Positions 1 to 8,825 are shown, numbered from the stretch's first letter. The stretch is 33,484 nucleotides of DNA from an uncultured Methylococcaceae bacterium (GCA_903930145.1 CAIYXP010000038.1:1-33484); one strand, 5' to 3'. Program-made: numbers and translations. The notes: generated from the letters alone by a model not told the origin.

Positions 1-124
1 GTTCCCATCATCCTCGTAGGTAATCCGAACTTTGCTGTCCTGCTTCTAAAAATTTTTCGCCCCGCCGTGGAAAATGACTTGATACAATGACGCATTTCTC
101 TCAATCTTTGTTCAGGAACAGCCT

Positions 125-337
125 ATGAGTACGCTTGCCGAGAAAATCCACACCGAGGCCAGCCGTCTGCCTGAAGACTTGGCCCGTCAAGTCTATGACT
201 TCATTTGCTTTGTCGAAATGCGGCACGGCATTTCCCCTTTGTCCGAAGACTCAAGTGTCGTTGACTGGGATAGCTTCTTTGACCGCCATACCCGAACCGT
301 CAGCGACGCTACACCATTGAGCCGGGATGAAATTTAA
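125..337 (+). CDS. DUF2281-like small protein
   Basis: A 70-aa protein whose first 35 residues fit the DUF2281 pattern: a predicted helix, then LPEDLARQVYDFICFVE. That family occurs in small antitoxin-like proteins, but no toxin partner is next to it. The C-terminal half is acidic and polar. An AGGA ribosome-binding site lies 8 bases before the ATG. The stop is only 3 bases from the next gene, and the set continues into hsdR, so this looks like part of the restriction operon. A TACAAT element at 83-88 could be a -10 box, but there is no convincing -35. The function is unknown; family membership is moderately sure. Confidence 0.65.
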   Translation: MSTLAEKIHTEASRLPEDLARQVYDFICFVEMRHGISPLSEDSSVVDWDSFFDRHTRTVSDATPLSRDEI

Positions 338-340
338 TCT

Positions 341-895
341 ATGCGTACCAAAGTCCCCGACAAACTCCAAAAAATCATCGAAGAAATTGATCAGAACCAC
401 TATGCAAGGACGACTCGGCTGACGGTGCTAAAGAAATGGTTTGAAAAGCCAGAGCGCCTCCGGTCATTCGGTATATGGATGGCAAACCGTGCGGTGGAAT
501 TAGGCGGCGAAGCCGTTGACAAAGAGGATGAAAAAGCATTATTCGACGAGGCAAGATTGCTGTTGACCGATGTAAACCTATTTGACCCGATAATGGATCG
601 CGATTCGACCCGCAAGCTTACGGATCGATTGCGGGAATTTCAAAATGACTACAAGCCTATCCCTTTTGGCTCTTGCCGACTGATCAAAAATTGGAAACTT
701 ATGTTGGTCGAAGAAGGACTGAATCTTTATCTGGGAAAATATGCTACATCTACTTATGCATACAAACTGGCGGCTGACTATTGCCAACACTATAGCCCTA
801 GATATGGCACTAACCTGAACGGACCTTCGCGGGGGAAAGTCGAGGAGATTCTCCATTTTGTCGTCAATGTCGAGGTTTCAGAAGATGAAGTTTAG
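341..895 (+). CDS. hypothetical protein in type I restriction operon
   Basis: A 184-aa soluble protein that I do not recognise. It is rich in charged residues and predicted helices, with no signal peptide, membrane segment or obvious catalytic motif. The middle (about residues 75-125) alternates acidic and basic stretches; the end is acidic. It sits between the DUF2281 gene and hsdR with gaps of 3 and 6 bases, so it is very probably co-transcribed with hsdR. That position, normally filled by hsdM or hsdS, suggests an accessory of the restriction system such as a regulator or extra defence component. This is inference from context only. Confidence 0.8.
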   Translation: MRTKVPDKLQKIIEEIDQNHYARTTRLTVLKKWFEKPERLRSFGIWMANRAVELGGEAVDKEDEKALFDEARLLLTDVNLFDPIMDRDSTRKLTDRLREFQNDYKPIPFGSCRLIKNWKLMLVEEGLNLYLGKYATSTYAYKLAADYCQHYSPRYGTNLNGPSRGKVEEILHFVVNVEVSEDEV

Positions 896-901
896 CTCGG
901 T

Positions 902-3900
902 ATGACCCACAGCCACTTCGCTTTCCTGCAAGCCGAATGGCCCGAATTGCACGGTTCGGCGGCAAAGGCCGAGGCGATGGCAAACACTGATGCCCGAACC
1001 GCGTGTTTTTATGCCCGTCGGACTTTGGAGTTAGTCGTGGCGTGGTTGTACCGGCATGACCCGGCATTGAAACTGCCTTATCAAGACCATTTGAGCGCGT
1101 TGATTCATGAGCCTAGTTTCCACGCTCTGGTTGGCGACACGCTTCATGCCAAGTTTCGGCTGATTCGTGAATTGGGCAATCAGGCCGTGCATAGCACCAA
1201 GCCGGTCAGGCCGTATGACGCACAAACTGCCGTTAAGGAATTATTCCATGTGTGTTATTGGTTGGGCCGGAACTATGCCCGCACGGCGGCAGGTAGGCCA
1301 GATTTGGCACTTAGGTTTGACTTAAGTCGCTTACCAAAAACGTCCCCCGTCCCCGCCCAAACTTTGGCACAGTTGCAAAAGCTGTCGGACGAATTGGCGG
1401 AAAAGGACACCCGACTCAAAGCCGTGATGAGCGGCAAGGCTGCGCTGGACGCAGAATTGATCCAGTTGCGGGCCGAAATTGCCGACATCAAAAATCAAAA
1501 TGCCGCCCAACCCGACCAGCACGATTATTCCGAAGCCCAAACCCGTGATTATTTCATTGACCTGTTGCTGAAAGAAGCGGGCTGGCCTTTGGATCAAGCG
1601 CGTGACCGCGAATTTCCCGTCAAAGGAATGCCGAACAACACCGGGGAAGGGTTTGTGGATTATGTGCAATGGGGCGACGACGGCAAGCCTTTGGGCTTGT
1701 TGGAAGTCAAGCGCACCCGGCGCAGCCCGATGGAAGGCCAGCAACAATCCAAACTCTATGCCGATGGTTTGGAAGCCGACTATGGGCAACGGCCTGTTAT
1801 TTTTCTCAGCAATGGCTACGAACATTGGATTTGGGATGATCTGAGCTATCCGCCTCGCCCCATTCAAGGCTTTTATAAAAAGGCGGAACTGGAATTGTTG
1901 ATCCAGCGTCGCATGACCCGGCAGAGTTTGGCAAAGGCGGAAATCAATTCGGCCATAGTGGACCGCCATTATCAAACCCGTAGCATCCGGCGCATAGGCG
2001 AAGCTTTTGAAGTGCATCATCAGCGTAAGGCGCTGGTGGTGATGGCGACGGGTGCGGGCAAGACTCGCACCGTGGTCGCGCTGGCTGATGTGTTGATGCG
2101 CTGCAACTGGGCCAAGCGAATATTATTTCTGTCGGATCGAGTCGCCTTGGTCAAACAGGCGGTGAATGCATTCAAAGCCCATTTGCCCGCGTCGTCGCCC
2201 GTCAATCTGGTGTCCGAGAAGCACATTGAAGGCCGGGTTTATGTGTCCACTTATCCAACCATGATGGGGCTGATAGACGATGCCCGCGACGGCTTGCGCA
2301 AGTTTGGCGTTGGGCATTTTGATCTAGTCATCATTGACGAGGCGCACCGGTCGGTGTATCAAAAATATGGGGCGATTTTCGATTATTTCGATTCACTGCT
2401 CGTGGGCCTGACCGCCACGCCTAGAGATGAAATCGACCGCAACACCTATCGGTTATTCAATTTGGAACCCGGCGTACCCACCGATGTGTATGAAATTGAC
2501 GAAGCGGTAAGGGATGGCTATTTGGTTCCACCGGTGGCGATTTCCGTTCCGTTGCAGTTTCAGCGCGAAGGCATACGCTATCAAAATTTGTCGGAAGAAG
2601 AAAAAGACCAATGGGATGCGCTGGAATGGAATGAGGAAGGCACGGTTCCAGACCGGGTGGAGGCCGAGGCGGTCAATCAATGGCTGTTCAATATTGACAC
2701 CGTGGACAAGGTGTTGGCCCATGTAATGCTGCACGGGCAAAAAGTGGCGGGGGGCGACCGGATCGGCAAGACGATTGTGTTTGCCAAGAACCAAGCCCAT
2801 GCGGATTTCATTGCCGAACGCTTCAATGCCCATTATCCCCACTATCAAGGCACGTTTGCCCGTGTCATCAGCTTCAAGACCGAGTATGCGCAAAGCCTGA
2901 TTGATGATTTTTCCAATTCGAACAAGGAACCGCATATTGCCATTTCGGTGGACATGCTGGACACAGGCATTGACGTACCGGAAGTGTTGAACCTTGTATT
3001 TTTCAAGCTAATCCGTTCAAAAACCAAATTCTGGCAAATGTTGGGGCGAGGGACTCGCCTATGCGAAAACATTTTCGGGCCAGACCAGCCTAAGAAAAAT
3101 TTCTATGTCTTCGATTTTTGCCAGAATTTGGAATATTTCAGCCAGAACCCAGAAACCATCGATGCGCCTATCAGTGAATCCCTAGACAAGAAGTTGTTCA
3201 CTGCCCGTTTGGAGATGGTGGCGGAACTGGACAAGTTAACCGCCAACCCTTATCCGGGGGCTGAGTCCCAAGCCGTTGAATTCAACCGTTCACTGAGCGA
3301 AGCCGAAGTGAACATGTTGAGCGAAGCCGAAGTGAGCAAGCTAAATCCATTCGGTGCATTGCGCAACAGCATTGCCGAACGGCTGCAACAAGAAGTGGCG
3401 GCAATGAACCTCCACAATTTCATCGTGCGCCCCCGTCGCTTGTGGGTGGAACGCTACGCCGAACCCAAGGCATGGGAGAAGCTGGAACCCAATCATTTCG
3501 ATGAACTGGCGCATCATCTCGCTGGCTTGCCCACGGAACTGGTGGATAATGATGTCGAGGCCAAATATTTTGATCTGCTGATGCTCAAACTCCAACTGGC
3601 GCTATTAAGGGTTGACCCCGGTTTCAATTCGCTACGGGAGCGAGTCCAAGACATTACCCGCGCACTGTCCGAACAGGACAGCATCCCGATGGTCAGGGCC
3701 GAAATGCCGTTAATTCAAGAAGTCATGACGGATGCATTTTGGGAAGATGTCACTGCACCAATGCTGGAAAATGTCCGGCGCAAATTGCGGGCTTTGGTTA
3801 AGCTGATCGAGAAAACCAAGCGCAAGCAGGTTTACAGCGATTTTGAAGATAGGGTAGGGGAATCGGTCAGGGTGGAACTCCCCGGATTCACCGAGGGCAA

Positions 3901-4372
3901 CGACTATGACCGCTTTAGGGCCAAGGCTAGGCAATTCCTGCAAACCCATGAGAGCCACATCACCATCCACAAATTGCGCCGCAATGAACCCTTGACCGCC
4001 AGTGACCTTGCCGAATTGGAGCGCATATTGATGGAAACCGGGACTGCCACAACGCAGGACATCGAACTCGCCAAGCAAGAAGCCAATGGCTTGGGATTGT
4101 TTATCAGGTCTTTAGTAGGTTTGGATCGTGAAGCCGCCAAGCAAGCGTTCAACCAGTTCATGGCGGGCAAAACATTAACAGCCCATCAGATAGAATTCAT
4201 TGACCAAATCATCAACCATTTGACCCAACAGGGTTGGATGGATGCCGCTTTGCTCTACCAATCGCCTTACACCGATTTAAGCCCTTATGGTGTTGATGGC
4301 ATATTTGGGACAACAGAAGTCGATGAGATCATTTTAATTTTGGACAATATCCGGCTACGTGCTGCGGCATAG
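902..4372 (+). CDS. hsdR: type I restriction enzyme, R subunit (HsdR)
   Basis: A 1156-aa restriction and translocation subunit of a type I system. Residues 1-120 look like DUF4145 (helical, with the RELGNQAVHS motif). About 155-205 is a coiled coil. Next is the HsdR_N nuclease, with the PD-(D/E)xK residues in FVDYV and E268-V-K270. The SF2 motor follows: Walker A ATGAGKT at 382-388, DEAH at 479-482 and TATP at 504-507. A second RecA-like domain carries MLDTGIDVPE and QMLGRGTRL, and a helical C-terminal domain (about 850-1150) resembles EcoEI_R_C. All key motifs are present, so the subunit looks active. HsdM and HsdS must lie outside the window, presumably upstream. It carries a small in-frame duplication near residue 800. 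Confidence 0.95.
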   Translation: MTHSHFAFLQAEWPELHGSAAKAEAMANTDARTACFYARRTLELVVAWLYRHDPALKLPYQDHLSALIHEPSFHALVGDTLHAKFRLIRELGNQAVHSTKPVRPYDAQTAVKELFHVCYWLGRNYARTAAGRPDLALRFDLSRLPKTSPVPAQTLAQLQKLSDELAEKDTRLKAVMSGKAALDAELIQLRAEIADIKNQNAAQPDQHDYSEAQTRDYFIDLLLKEAGWPLDQARDREFPVKGMPNNTGEGFVDYVQWGDDGKPLGLLEVKRTRRSPMEGQQQSKLYADGLEADYGQRPVIFLSNGYEHWIWDDLSYPPRPIQGFYKKAELELLIQRRMTRQSLAKAEINSAIVDRHYQTRSIRRIGEAFEVHHQRKALVVMATGAGKTRTVVALADVLMRCNWAKRILFLSDRVALVKQAVNAFKAHLPASSPVNLVSEKHIEGRVYVSTYPTMMGLIDDARDGLRKFGVGHFDLVIIDEAHRSVYQKYGAIFDYFDSLLVGLTATPRDEIDRNTYRLFNLEPGVPTDVYEIDEAVRDGYLVPPVAISVPLQFQREGIRYQNLSEEEKDQWDALEWNEEGTVPDRVEAEAVNQWLFNIDTVDKVLAHVMLHGQKVAGGDRIGKTIVFAKNQAHADFIAERFNAHYPHYQGTFARVISFKTEYAQSLIDDFSNSNKEPHIAISVDMLDTGIDVPEVLNLVFFKLIRSKTKFWQMLGRGTRLCENIFGPDQPKKNFYVFDFCQNLEYFSQNPETIDAPISESLDKKLFTARLEMVAELDKLTANPYPGAESQAVEFNRSLSEAEVNMLSEAEVSKLNPFGALRNSIAERLQQEVAAMNLHNFIVRPRRLWVERYAEPKAWEKLEPNHFDELAHHLAGLPTELVDNDVEAKYFDLLMLKLQLALLRVDPGFNSLRERVQDITRALSEQDSIPMVRAEMPLIQEVMTDAFWEDVTAPMLENVRRKLRALVKLIEKTKRKQVYSDFEDRVGESVRVELPGFTEGNDYDRFRAKARQFLQTHESHITIHKLRRNEPLTASDLAELERILMETGTATTQDIELAKQEANGLGLFIRSLVGLDREAAKQAFNQFMAGKTLTAHQIEFIDQIINHLTQQGWMDAALLYQSPYTDLSPYGVDGIFGTTEVDEIILILDNIRLRAAA

Positions 4373-4401
4373 TTTTAGTGAATGTTGATTTTGTCCGCAA
4401 A

Positions 4402-4429
4402 GGGCGCGGAGCAGGTTTAGCCCCGCGCC
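4402..4429. terminator. hairpin between convergent hsdR and ndh
   Basis: GGCGCGG at 4403-4409 pairs with CCGCGCC at 4423-4429 around a 13-base loop, in the gap between the convergent ends of hsdR and ndh. No strong T-tract follows on either strand, so it may be a weak or factor-assisted terminator. Confidence 0.4.
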
Positions 4430-4480
4430 AATCTTTGTTGGGATCGTTCTATCCCTAAGTTTCCGCTTAAACTTTTGCGA

Positions 4481-5815
4481 TTAATGCAATTTAATTTTGG
4501 GTTGCAAGCGGCTGCGGAAGAAGTTTGAGATGACCATCAAACCGACGCGGAAGGGTCCGAACAAAGCCATTTGGTGCATCTTGTACAGAGAGAGGTAAAC
4601 CAAACGGGCGACGGCCCCTTCGATCATCACACTGCCCATCAAGTTGCCCATGAGGTTGCCGACAGTGCTGAATTTCCCCAGCGCAACCAGCGAGCCGTAA
4701 TCGGTGTAGACATAGTCCTTCTGGGCTTGGCCTTTAAGTCGAAGCTGGATGTTTTGGTAAACTTGATTTGCCATTTGATGGGCCGACTGGGCGCGGGGGG
4801 GAATGATGGCTTCCGGGCCTTTTTCAGGCCAAGGGCAGGCGGCGCAATCCCCCAATGCGTAAATGTCGTCATCCAAGGTGGTTTGCAGGGTTCGCTTGAC
4901 GACCAGTTGATTGATTCTGTTGGATTCCAAGCCGGCAATGCCGTTGAGGAAGTCGGGTGCTTTGATGCCTGCGGACCAAACCTTGATTTCCGCTTGGATG
5001 TATTTGCCCGATAGGGTTTTCACGCCGTCTTTCGTCACTTCCACCACGCGTTCGCCTAGCAGCAAGTTCACGCCGATTTCCCGCAATTGATGGGCCGTGG
5101 CTTCTGACAGGCGGGGAGGCAATTGTGGCAACAGCTTGGTGGAAGCTTCAATCAGGTGCAATTTGATGTCGGAGGGTTGGATGGAGTCCAGCCCATAAGC
5201 ATTAAACAGTTGGGTGGCTTGGTGCAGTTGGGCCGATAATTCAATGCCGGTGGCTCCGCCACCGATGATGGCAATGTCCAACACACCGTCACCGCCAAAG
5301 CTGCCTTGGGCTTGAGCGCGCAAATAAGCCGCCAATAAATGTTGCTGGAAATGTTCGGCTTGCTCGGTAGAATCCAGAAACTGGCAATGTTCAGCCACGC
5401 CGGGAATGCCAAAATCGTTGCAAAGGCTGCCGATGGCCATTACCAGAATGTCATAGCCATAGGTGCGGACTGGAACGATTTCATCCCCTTCAGCATTATT
5501 CATGGAGGCAAGCCTGATTTGCTTGGTATCCCGGTATAAAGCATCCATCCTCCCCAACACAAATCGAAAATGATTGGCCCTGGCTTGAGCCAAATAGGCC
5601 AGTTCATCGTCATGAGAGTCCATCGTGCCGGCGGCAACTTCATGCAGCAAAGGCTTCCAAATATGGATTTGGCTACAGTCCACCAGCGTTATTTCGGCTT
5701 GCTTCTTTTTGCCTAGGGTTTTACCTAGACGAGTGGCTAGTTCCAAGCCTCCTGCACCGCCGCCGACGATGACGATGCGGGGAAGGGCAGGTGTGGCTGA
5801 TGTTGTCGTGCTCAT
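4481..5815 (-). CDS. ndh: type II NADH dehydrogenase (NAD(P)/FAD-dependent oxidoreductase)
   Basis: A 444-aa non-proton-pumping NADH:quinone oxidoreductase. It has the FAD-binding dinucleotide fold IVIVGGGAGGLELATRLG near the N-terminus, a second NADH-binding fold IAIIGGGATGIEL in the middle, and the second FAD motif IYALGDCAACP. The C-terminus has a hydrophobic-amphipathic stretch ending in a basic tail, as expected for the monotopic membrane anchor of NDH-2. The start is placed at 5815 (MSTTTSATPALPR) because AGAGGT lies 7 bases upstream; a longer reading to 5908 has no such site. The glutaredoxin-like gene lies 80 bases upstream on the same strand. Confidence 0.92.
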   Translation of the reverse strand: MSTTTSATPALPRIVIVGGGAGGLELATRLGKTLGKKKQAEITLVDCSQIHIWKPLLHEVAAGTMDSHDDELAYLAQARANHFRFVLGRMDALYRDTKQIRLASMNNAEGDEIVPVRTYGYDILVMAIGSLCNDFGIPGVAEHCQFLDSTEQAEHFQQHLLAAYLRAQAQGSFGGDGVLDIAIIGGGATGIELSAQLHQATQLFNAYGLDSIQPSDIKLHLIEASTKLLPQLPPRLSEATAHQLREIGVNLLLGERVVEVTKDGVKTLSGKYIQAEIKVWSAGIKAPDFLNGIAGLESNRINQLVVKRTLQTTLDDDIYALGDCAACPWPEKGPEAIIPPRAQSAHQMANQVYQNIQLRLKGQAQKDYVYTDYGSLVALGKFSTVGNLMGNLMGSVMIEGAVARLVYLSLYKMHQMALFGPFRVGLMVISNFFRSRLQPKIKLH

Positions 5816-5895
5816 GCGTTTGACCTCTATGGTGAGAATGCAGGGTAGGGCGGATGTGATCGCGCTCTTGTCATTAATATTGCCGTTGTCGGGCA

Positions 5896-6153
5896 TTAAG
5901 TATCGCAAGTATTCAAAAAATGCTCAATCTCAGCCAAGCCGAAGGGCCAAAGCAATTCCTGTCCGGTATCCATCAAGCGCAATACCGGGATTATCAGCCC
6001 ATAGCGTTCAAGCAAACCCTCATCGCTTGTGATGTCTTCAAGGTGCAGGCAATTGGCTGGCATTCCTCTGGCTGATAGGCAAGCTGTTGTCAGGGCTTCC
6101 GCTTCCTCGCATAAGTGACAAGCCGAGGTGTGATAAAGCATTAGGCTGGGCAT
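5896..6153 (-). CDS. glutaredoxin-like protein (DUF836 type)
   Basis: An 85-aa thioredoxin-fold protein of the DUF836/glutaredoxin-like family: MPSLMLYHTSACHLCEEAEAL, with a CxxC pair (CHLC) after the first strand, then IIPVLRL with the cis-proline loop. The family is a presumed thiol-disulfide oxidoreductase with an unknown partner. The start at 6153 fits the family's usual length; an alternative ATG at 6174 would lie inside the Pho box used by the divergent pstB. Neither start has a strong ribosome-binding site. It may share the bidirectional promoter region with pstB, or form a unit with ndh. Confidence 0.8.
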   Translation of the reverse strand: MPSLMLYHTSACHLCEEAEALTTACLSARGMPANCLHLEDITSDEGLLERYGLIIPVLRLMDTGQELLWPFGLAEIEHFLNTCDT

Positions 6154-6167
6154 GGGTTTTTTCTTGA

Positions 6168-6185
6168 TTGTCATTAAACTGTAAC
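6168..6185 (+). promoter_or_regulatory. Pho box upstream of pstB-phoU
   Basis: TTGTCATTAAACTGTAAC matches the Pho box consensus CTGTCATAWAWCTGTCAY at 15 of 18 positions, with two TGTCA-like half-sites 11 bases apart. An AT-rich stretch with a possible -10 (6189-6200) follows, then the pstB start at 6249. PhoB binding under phosphate limitation is the expected control. Confidence 0.7.
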
Positions 6186-6248
6186 AATTATAGATTAATC
6201 TGTGATGCGGCACTTCAAAAGACCAGACACTTTTTGTGGCATCAAACT

Positions 6249-7175
6249 ATGACTCCTACACTATATTCCGCTTCAGATTCAGATGTTAGTATGAACTATG
6301 ACGCGCAAAAGCAAAAATCCCATCGGGATGCCTCCCGGCTGCGCAAACGCATTTTCTCGGCTGTCCGCGAACAAGATAGTGTGGAAGACGATAGCACGGT
6401 TGGAAACTGGAGTGTCCCCGCCCCCCGCATCAGTTGCCGCAACGTTGATGTCAATTACGGCGAGAAACAGGCGATTAAACGGGTTAGTCTGGACATAGCG
6501 CATAACGAAGTGCTGTCCTTTATCGGCCCTTCCGGTTGCGGCAAATCCACCTTGTTGCGATGTTTGAATCGCATGAACGACACCATACCGGGCTGTCGAG
6601 TGAATGGTGAGATAAAACTTGACGATGAGGATATTTATCTCAACCATATCGATGTCGTCCCTTTAAGGGCAAAAGTCGGGATGGTGTTTCAAAAGCCCAA
6701 CCCATTCCCCAAAAGCATTTTCGAAAATGTCGCCTACGGGCCGCGTATCCACGGCTTGACCGCGACCAAAGACGAATTGGCTGAAATTGTCGAATCATCC
6801 CTGCGTCGTGCCGGACTTTGGGAAGAAGTCAAGGATTATCTTGACCATCCCGGTACCAGCTTGTCGGGGGGCCAGCAGCAGCGCCTGTGCATAGCCCGCA
6901 CGATAGCGGTCAATCCCGAAGTGATTTTGATGGACGAGCCTTGTTCCGCCCTGGACCCGATAGCCACTGCCAAAATCGAACAACTCATTGACGAATTGCG
7001 TGAACAATACACCATTGTCATAGTCACCCACTCCATGCAACAGGCGGCGCGGGTTTCGCAACGAACCGCTTATTTCCACCTTGGCAAATTGATTGAGGTG
7101 GGTGATACTGCCAGTGTGTTCACCAAGCCTTTACATAGGTTAACCGATGACTATATCAGTGGCCGTTTTGGCTAA
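6249..7175 (+). CDS. pstB: phosphate ABC transporter ATP-binding protein PstB
   Basis: The ATPase of the high-affinity phosphate importer. From the ATG at 6249 it is 308 aa, with Walker [10 protein letters not shown] at about 93-101, the PstB-typical [18 protein letters not shown], a Q-loop [14 protein letters not shown], the signature [13 protein letters not shown], Walker B VILMDEP and a switch His in VTHSM. The family is usually about 250-260 aa; the extra N-terminal 45-50 residues are polar and poorly conserved in appearance, and ATG 6291 is an alternative start. PstS, PstC and PstA are not adjacent, so this pstB-phoU pair is separated from the rest of the transporter. A Pho box lies upstream and phoU follows after 14 bases. 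Confidence 0.93.
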   Translation: MTPTLYSASDSDVSMNYDAQKQKSHRDASRLRKRIFSAVREQDSVEDDSTVGNWSVPAPRISCRNVDVNYGEKQAIKRVSLDIAHNEVLSFIGPSGCGKSTLLRCLNRMNDTIPGCRVNGEIKLDDEDIYLNHIDVVPLRAKVGMVFQKPNPFPKSIFENVAYGPRIHGLTATKDELAEIVESSLRRAGLWEEVKDYLDHPGTSLSGGQQQRLCIARTIAVNPEVILMDEPCSALDPIATAKIEQLIDELREQYTIVIVTHSMQQAARVSQRTAYFHLGKLIEVGDTASVFTKPLHRLTDDYISGRFG

Positions 7176-7189
7176 TCTGGAGATTTGCA

Positions 7190-7885
7190 ATGGATAGGCC
7201 CCCGACCGAAGGTCATATCATCAGGCGATATGATGGCGAACTGGATCATTTGCGTCTGAATGTTTTGGAAATGGGCGGGCTGGTTGTCAACTTACTTGGC
7301 AACGCCCTGATCGCTTTAAAGACCCAAGATGAAGACCTGGCCCATCAAGCAGTCGCGATGGACTATGAAGTGGATCAATTGGAAGTCGATGTCGATCAAG
7401 AAATCGCCAAAATCATCGCCAAACGCTGTCCGGTCAGTTCCGACCTTCGGATGGTCATGGCGGTCTCGAAAAGTGTCAGCGATTTGGAGCGCATTGGCGA
7501 CGAGGCGGTTAGAATCGCCGGTTTGGCCATTCAATTGATAGAGAACGAGGGTGGCGAGCCCAACAGTCAAATGCTGCGTGATGTCAACAGAATCGGTGAC
7601 ATGGCGATGTCTGGCCTACGCAGTGCGATAGAAGTGTTTGATATCTGGGATGAAGAAAAGGCATTGCAAGTGATTGAAAATCACAAAGCCATGGAGGAGG
7701 AGTTTCAGGCCGACCTTAGGCATCTATTGACCTATATTTTGGAGGATTACCGAAACATAGGCTTTGCCATCAGTGTGGTGTTGGTTATCAAAGCATTGGA
7801 ACGTATTGGTCATCATGCGCAAAATCTTGCCGAATATGCTGTTTTTCAAGTCTGTGGCGAAGATATTCGGAGTCAACAACCCTAG
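7190..7885 (+). CDS. phoU: phosphate signalling complex protein PhoU
   Basis: A 231-aa helical protein, normal length for PhoU. The two halves carry the duplicated metal-binding helix motif: DLERIGDEAVRIAG in the first and ALERIGHHAQNLAEY in the second. PhoU links the Pst transporter to the PhoR/PhoB two-component system and damps the Pho regulon when phosphate is sufficient. GGAG lies about 9 bases before the ATG, and the gene follows pstB by 14 bases in one operon. Its stop codon lies in the left arm of an inverted repeat. Confidence 0.95.
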   Translation: MDRPPTEGHIIRRYDGELDHLRLNVLEMGGLVVNLLGNALIALKTQDEDLAHQAVAMDYEVDQLEVDVDQEIAKIIAKRCPVSSDLRMVMAVSKSVSDLERIGDEAVRIAGLAIQLIENEGGEPNSQMLRDVNRIGDMAMSGLRSAIEVFDIWDEEKALQVIENHKAMEEEFQADLRHLLTYILEDYRNIGFAISVVLVIKALERIGHHAQNLAEYAVFQVCGEDIRSQQP

Positions 7886-8012
7886 GGGAAAACTCGAAAA
7901 ACCCCGCACTTCGACAATCTCAGTGCGAACGGTAATAGTTTAATCAAAAGGATACGTTCGTGGTGAGTTTGTCGAACCATGAACGTAACCGGTTTTTTGA
8001 GGTTCCCTAAGG
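7881..8012. repeat. nested inverted-repeat element between convergent genes
   Basis: Outer arms at 7881-7903 and 7991-8012 are imperfect reverse complements (GGGAAAACTCGAAAAACC against GGGAACCTCAAAAAACC). Inner arms at 7909-7932 and 7954-7986 are also inverted, sharing TTCGACAA.CTCA and CGAACG. The inner motif resembles a dispersed repeat family known from many bacterial genomes. The stop codons of phoU (7883-7885) and the minus-strand gene (8007-8009) both fall in the outer arms. It could act as a bidirectional terminator or mRNA-end hairpin. Confidence 0.7.
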
Positions 8013-8825
8013 CAAGGGAAGCTGAACAATTCGAGGCCGGTTTAATTCGGTTGCGCCAGGGTCATAGGAAGCATTGGGGAATTTGAATATTTCCATGTAG
8101 GCCGCCACGGCATCGATTTCGTTGGTGAATTTGACAGGGTTAAGCCCGTCTTTTAGGATGCTGAAATTGTCCCCGCCCTTTGCCAGGTATTCGTTCACGG
8201 TGACGCGATAGGTCTTGTTCGGACTGAGCAGCACACCGCCAGTCGCAATCAAATCAAGCATGCCAGAACGGGTGGGCGGTGAATGGGACAAGTCCATATG
8301 CGTCAATTTCATGTCCCAAATCTTGGCGCAGTGCCCCCGGTTGGATTTCCAACTAAAACTGAATCCGTTGGAAACCTGTAAAATGCGCTGTTGGGTTTGT
8401 CCCCCGCAACCGGCAAACTGTTGTTCAAGCACGTATTTCAACTGTTGAGCCGTCAGTTGGAGTGTGACCAAATCATAGCCGTTGGGTAGCAAGGCGGCTA
8501 TCTCGTCGTATCTCACATCGTGTGGGTAGAGTTTGGCAATCAGACCCTTGCCAGCCAATGATCCTGGATTCACCAAGGCTATCTCTGCCCGTCCAAGTTT
8601 GGCAGCTTGGGTTGCCATCAATTGCGCATCGGCAATGAAAACCCCTGCTTGGATTTCACCATTCAAATCAGTTTCATTGGGAATCCCTGCCACTATCCTG
8701 CCGAAAACTTGTGTGTTTTCGACCGATTTGTTGGCTTCCGCGTTCATGGTCATGACGCATGACCAAAATAAGCACGAATAGAAGAAGCGAAGTCCGGCTG
8801 CGAGTGTGGGGTGTTTGAATTTCAT
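8007..8825 (-). CDS. exported 5'-nucleotidase C-terminal-domain protein lacking the catalytic domain
   Basis: A 272-aa protein with a hydrophobic N-terminal segment and a likely signal cleavage after AEA near residue 31. The rest matches the 5'-nucleotidase C-terminal substrate-binding domain (5_nucleotid_C) along its length: FIADAQL, IALVNPGSLAGKG, AALLPNGYDLVTLQLTAQQLKYVLEQQ, then TYRVTVNEYLAKGGDNFSIL. Full-length periplasmic 5'-nucleotidases (UshA-like) have an N-terminal metallophosphatase domain of about 300 residues; here it is absent and nothing upstream on this strand supplies it. It may therefore bind nucleotide without hydrolysing it, or partner with a separate phosphatase. No strong ribosome-binding site is seen. 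Confidence 0.8.
   Translation of the reverse strand: MKFKHPTLAAGLRFFYSCLFWSCVMTMNAEANKSVENTQVFGRIVAGIPNETDLNGEIQAGVFIADAQLMATQAAKLGRAEIALVNPGSLAGKGLIAKLYPHDVRYDEIAALLPNGYDLVTLQLTAQQLKYVLEQQFAGCGGQTQQRILQVSNGFSFSWKSNRGHCAKIWDMKLTHMDLSHSPPTRSGMLDLIATGGVLLSPNKTYRVTVNEYLAKGGDNFSILKDGLNPVKFTNEIDAVAAYMEIFKFPNASYDPGATELNRPRIVQLPLP

Noticed and set aside
1..90. C-terminal end of an upstream gene
   Set aside because: A frame is open to a TGA at 88-90, but 29 residues without a motif are not enough to support a gene.
1331..2020. 229-aa minus-strand frame
   Set aside because: It lies inside hsdR, which has all expected motifs in this stretch, and shows no family resemblance.
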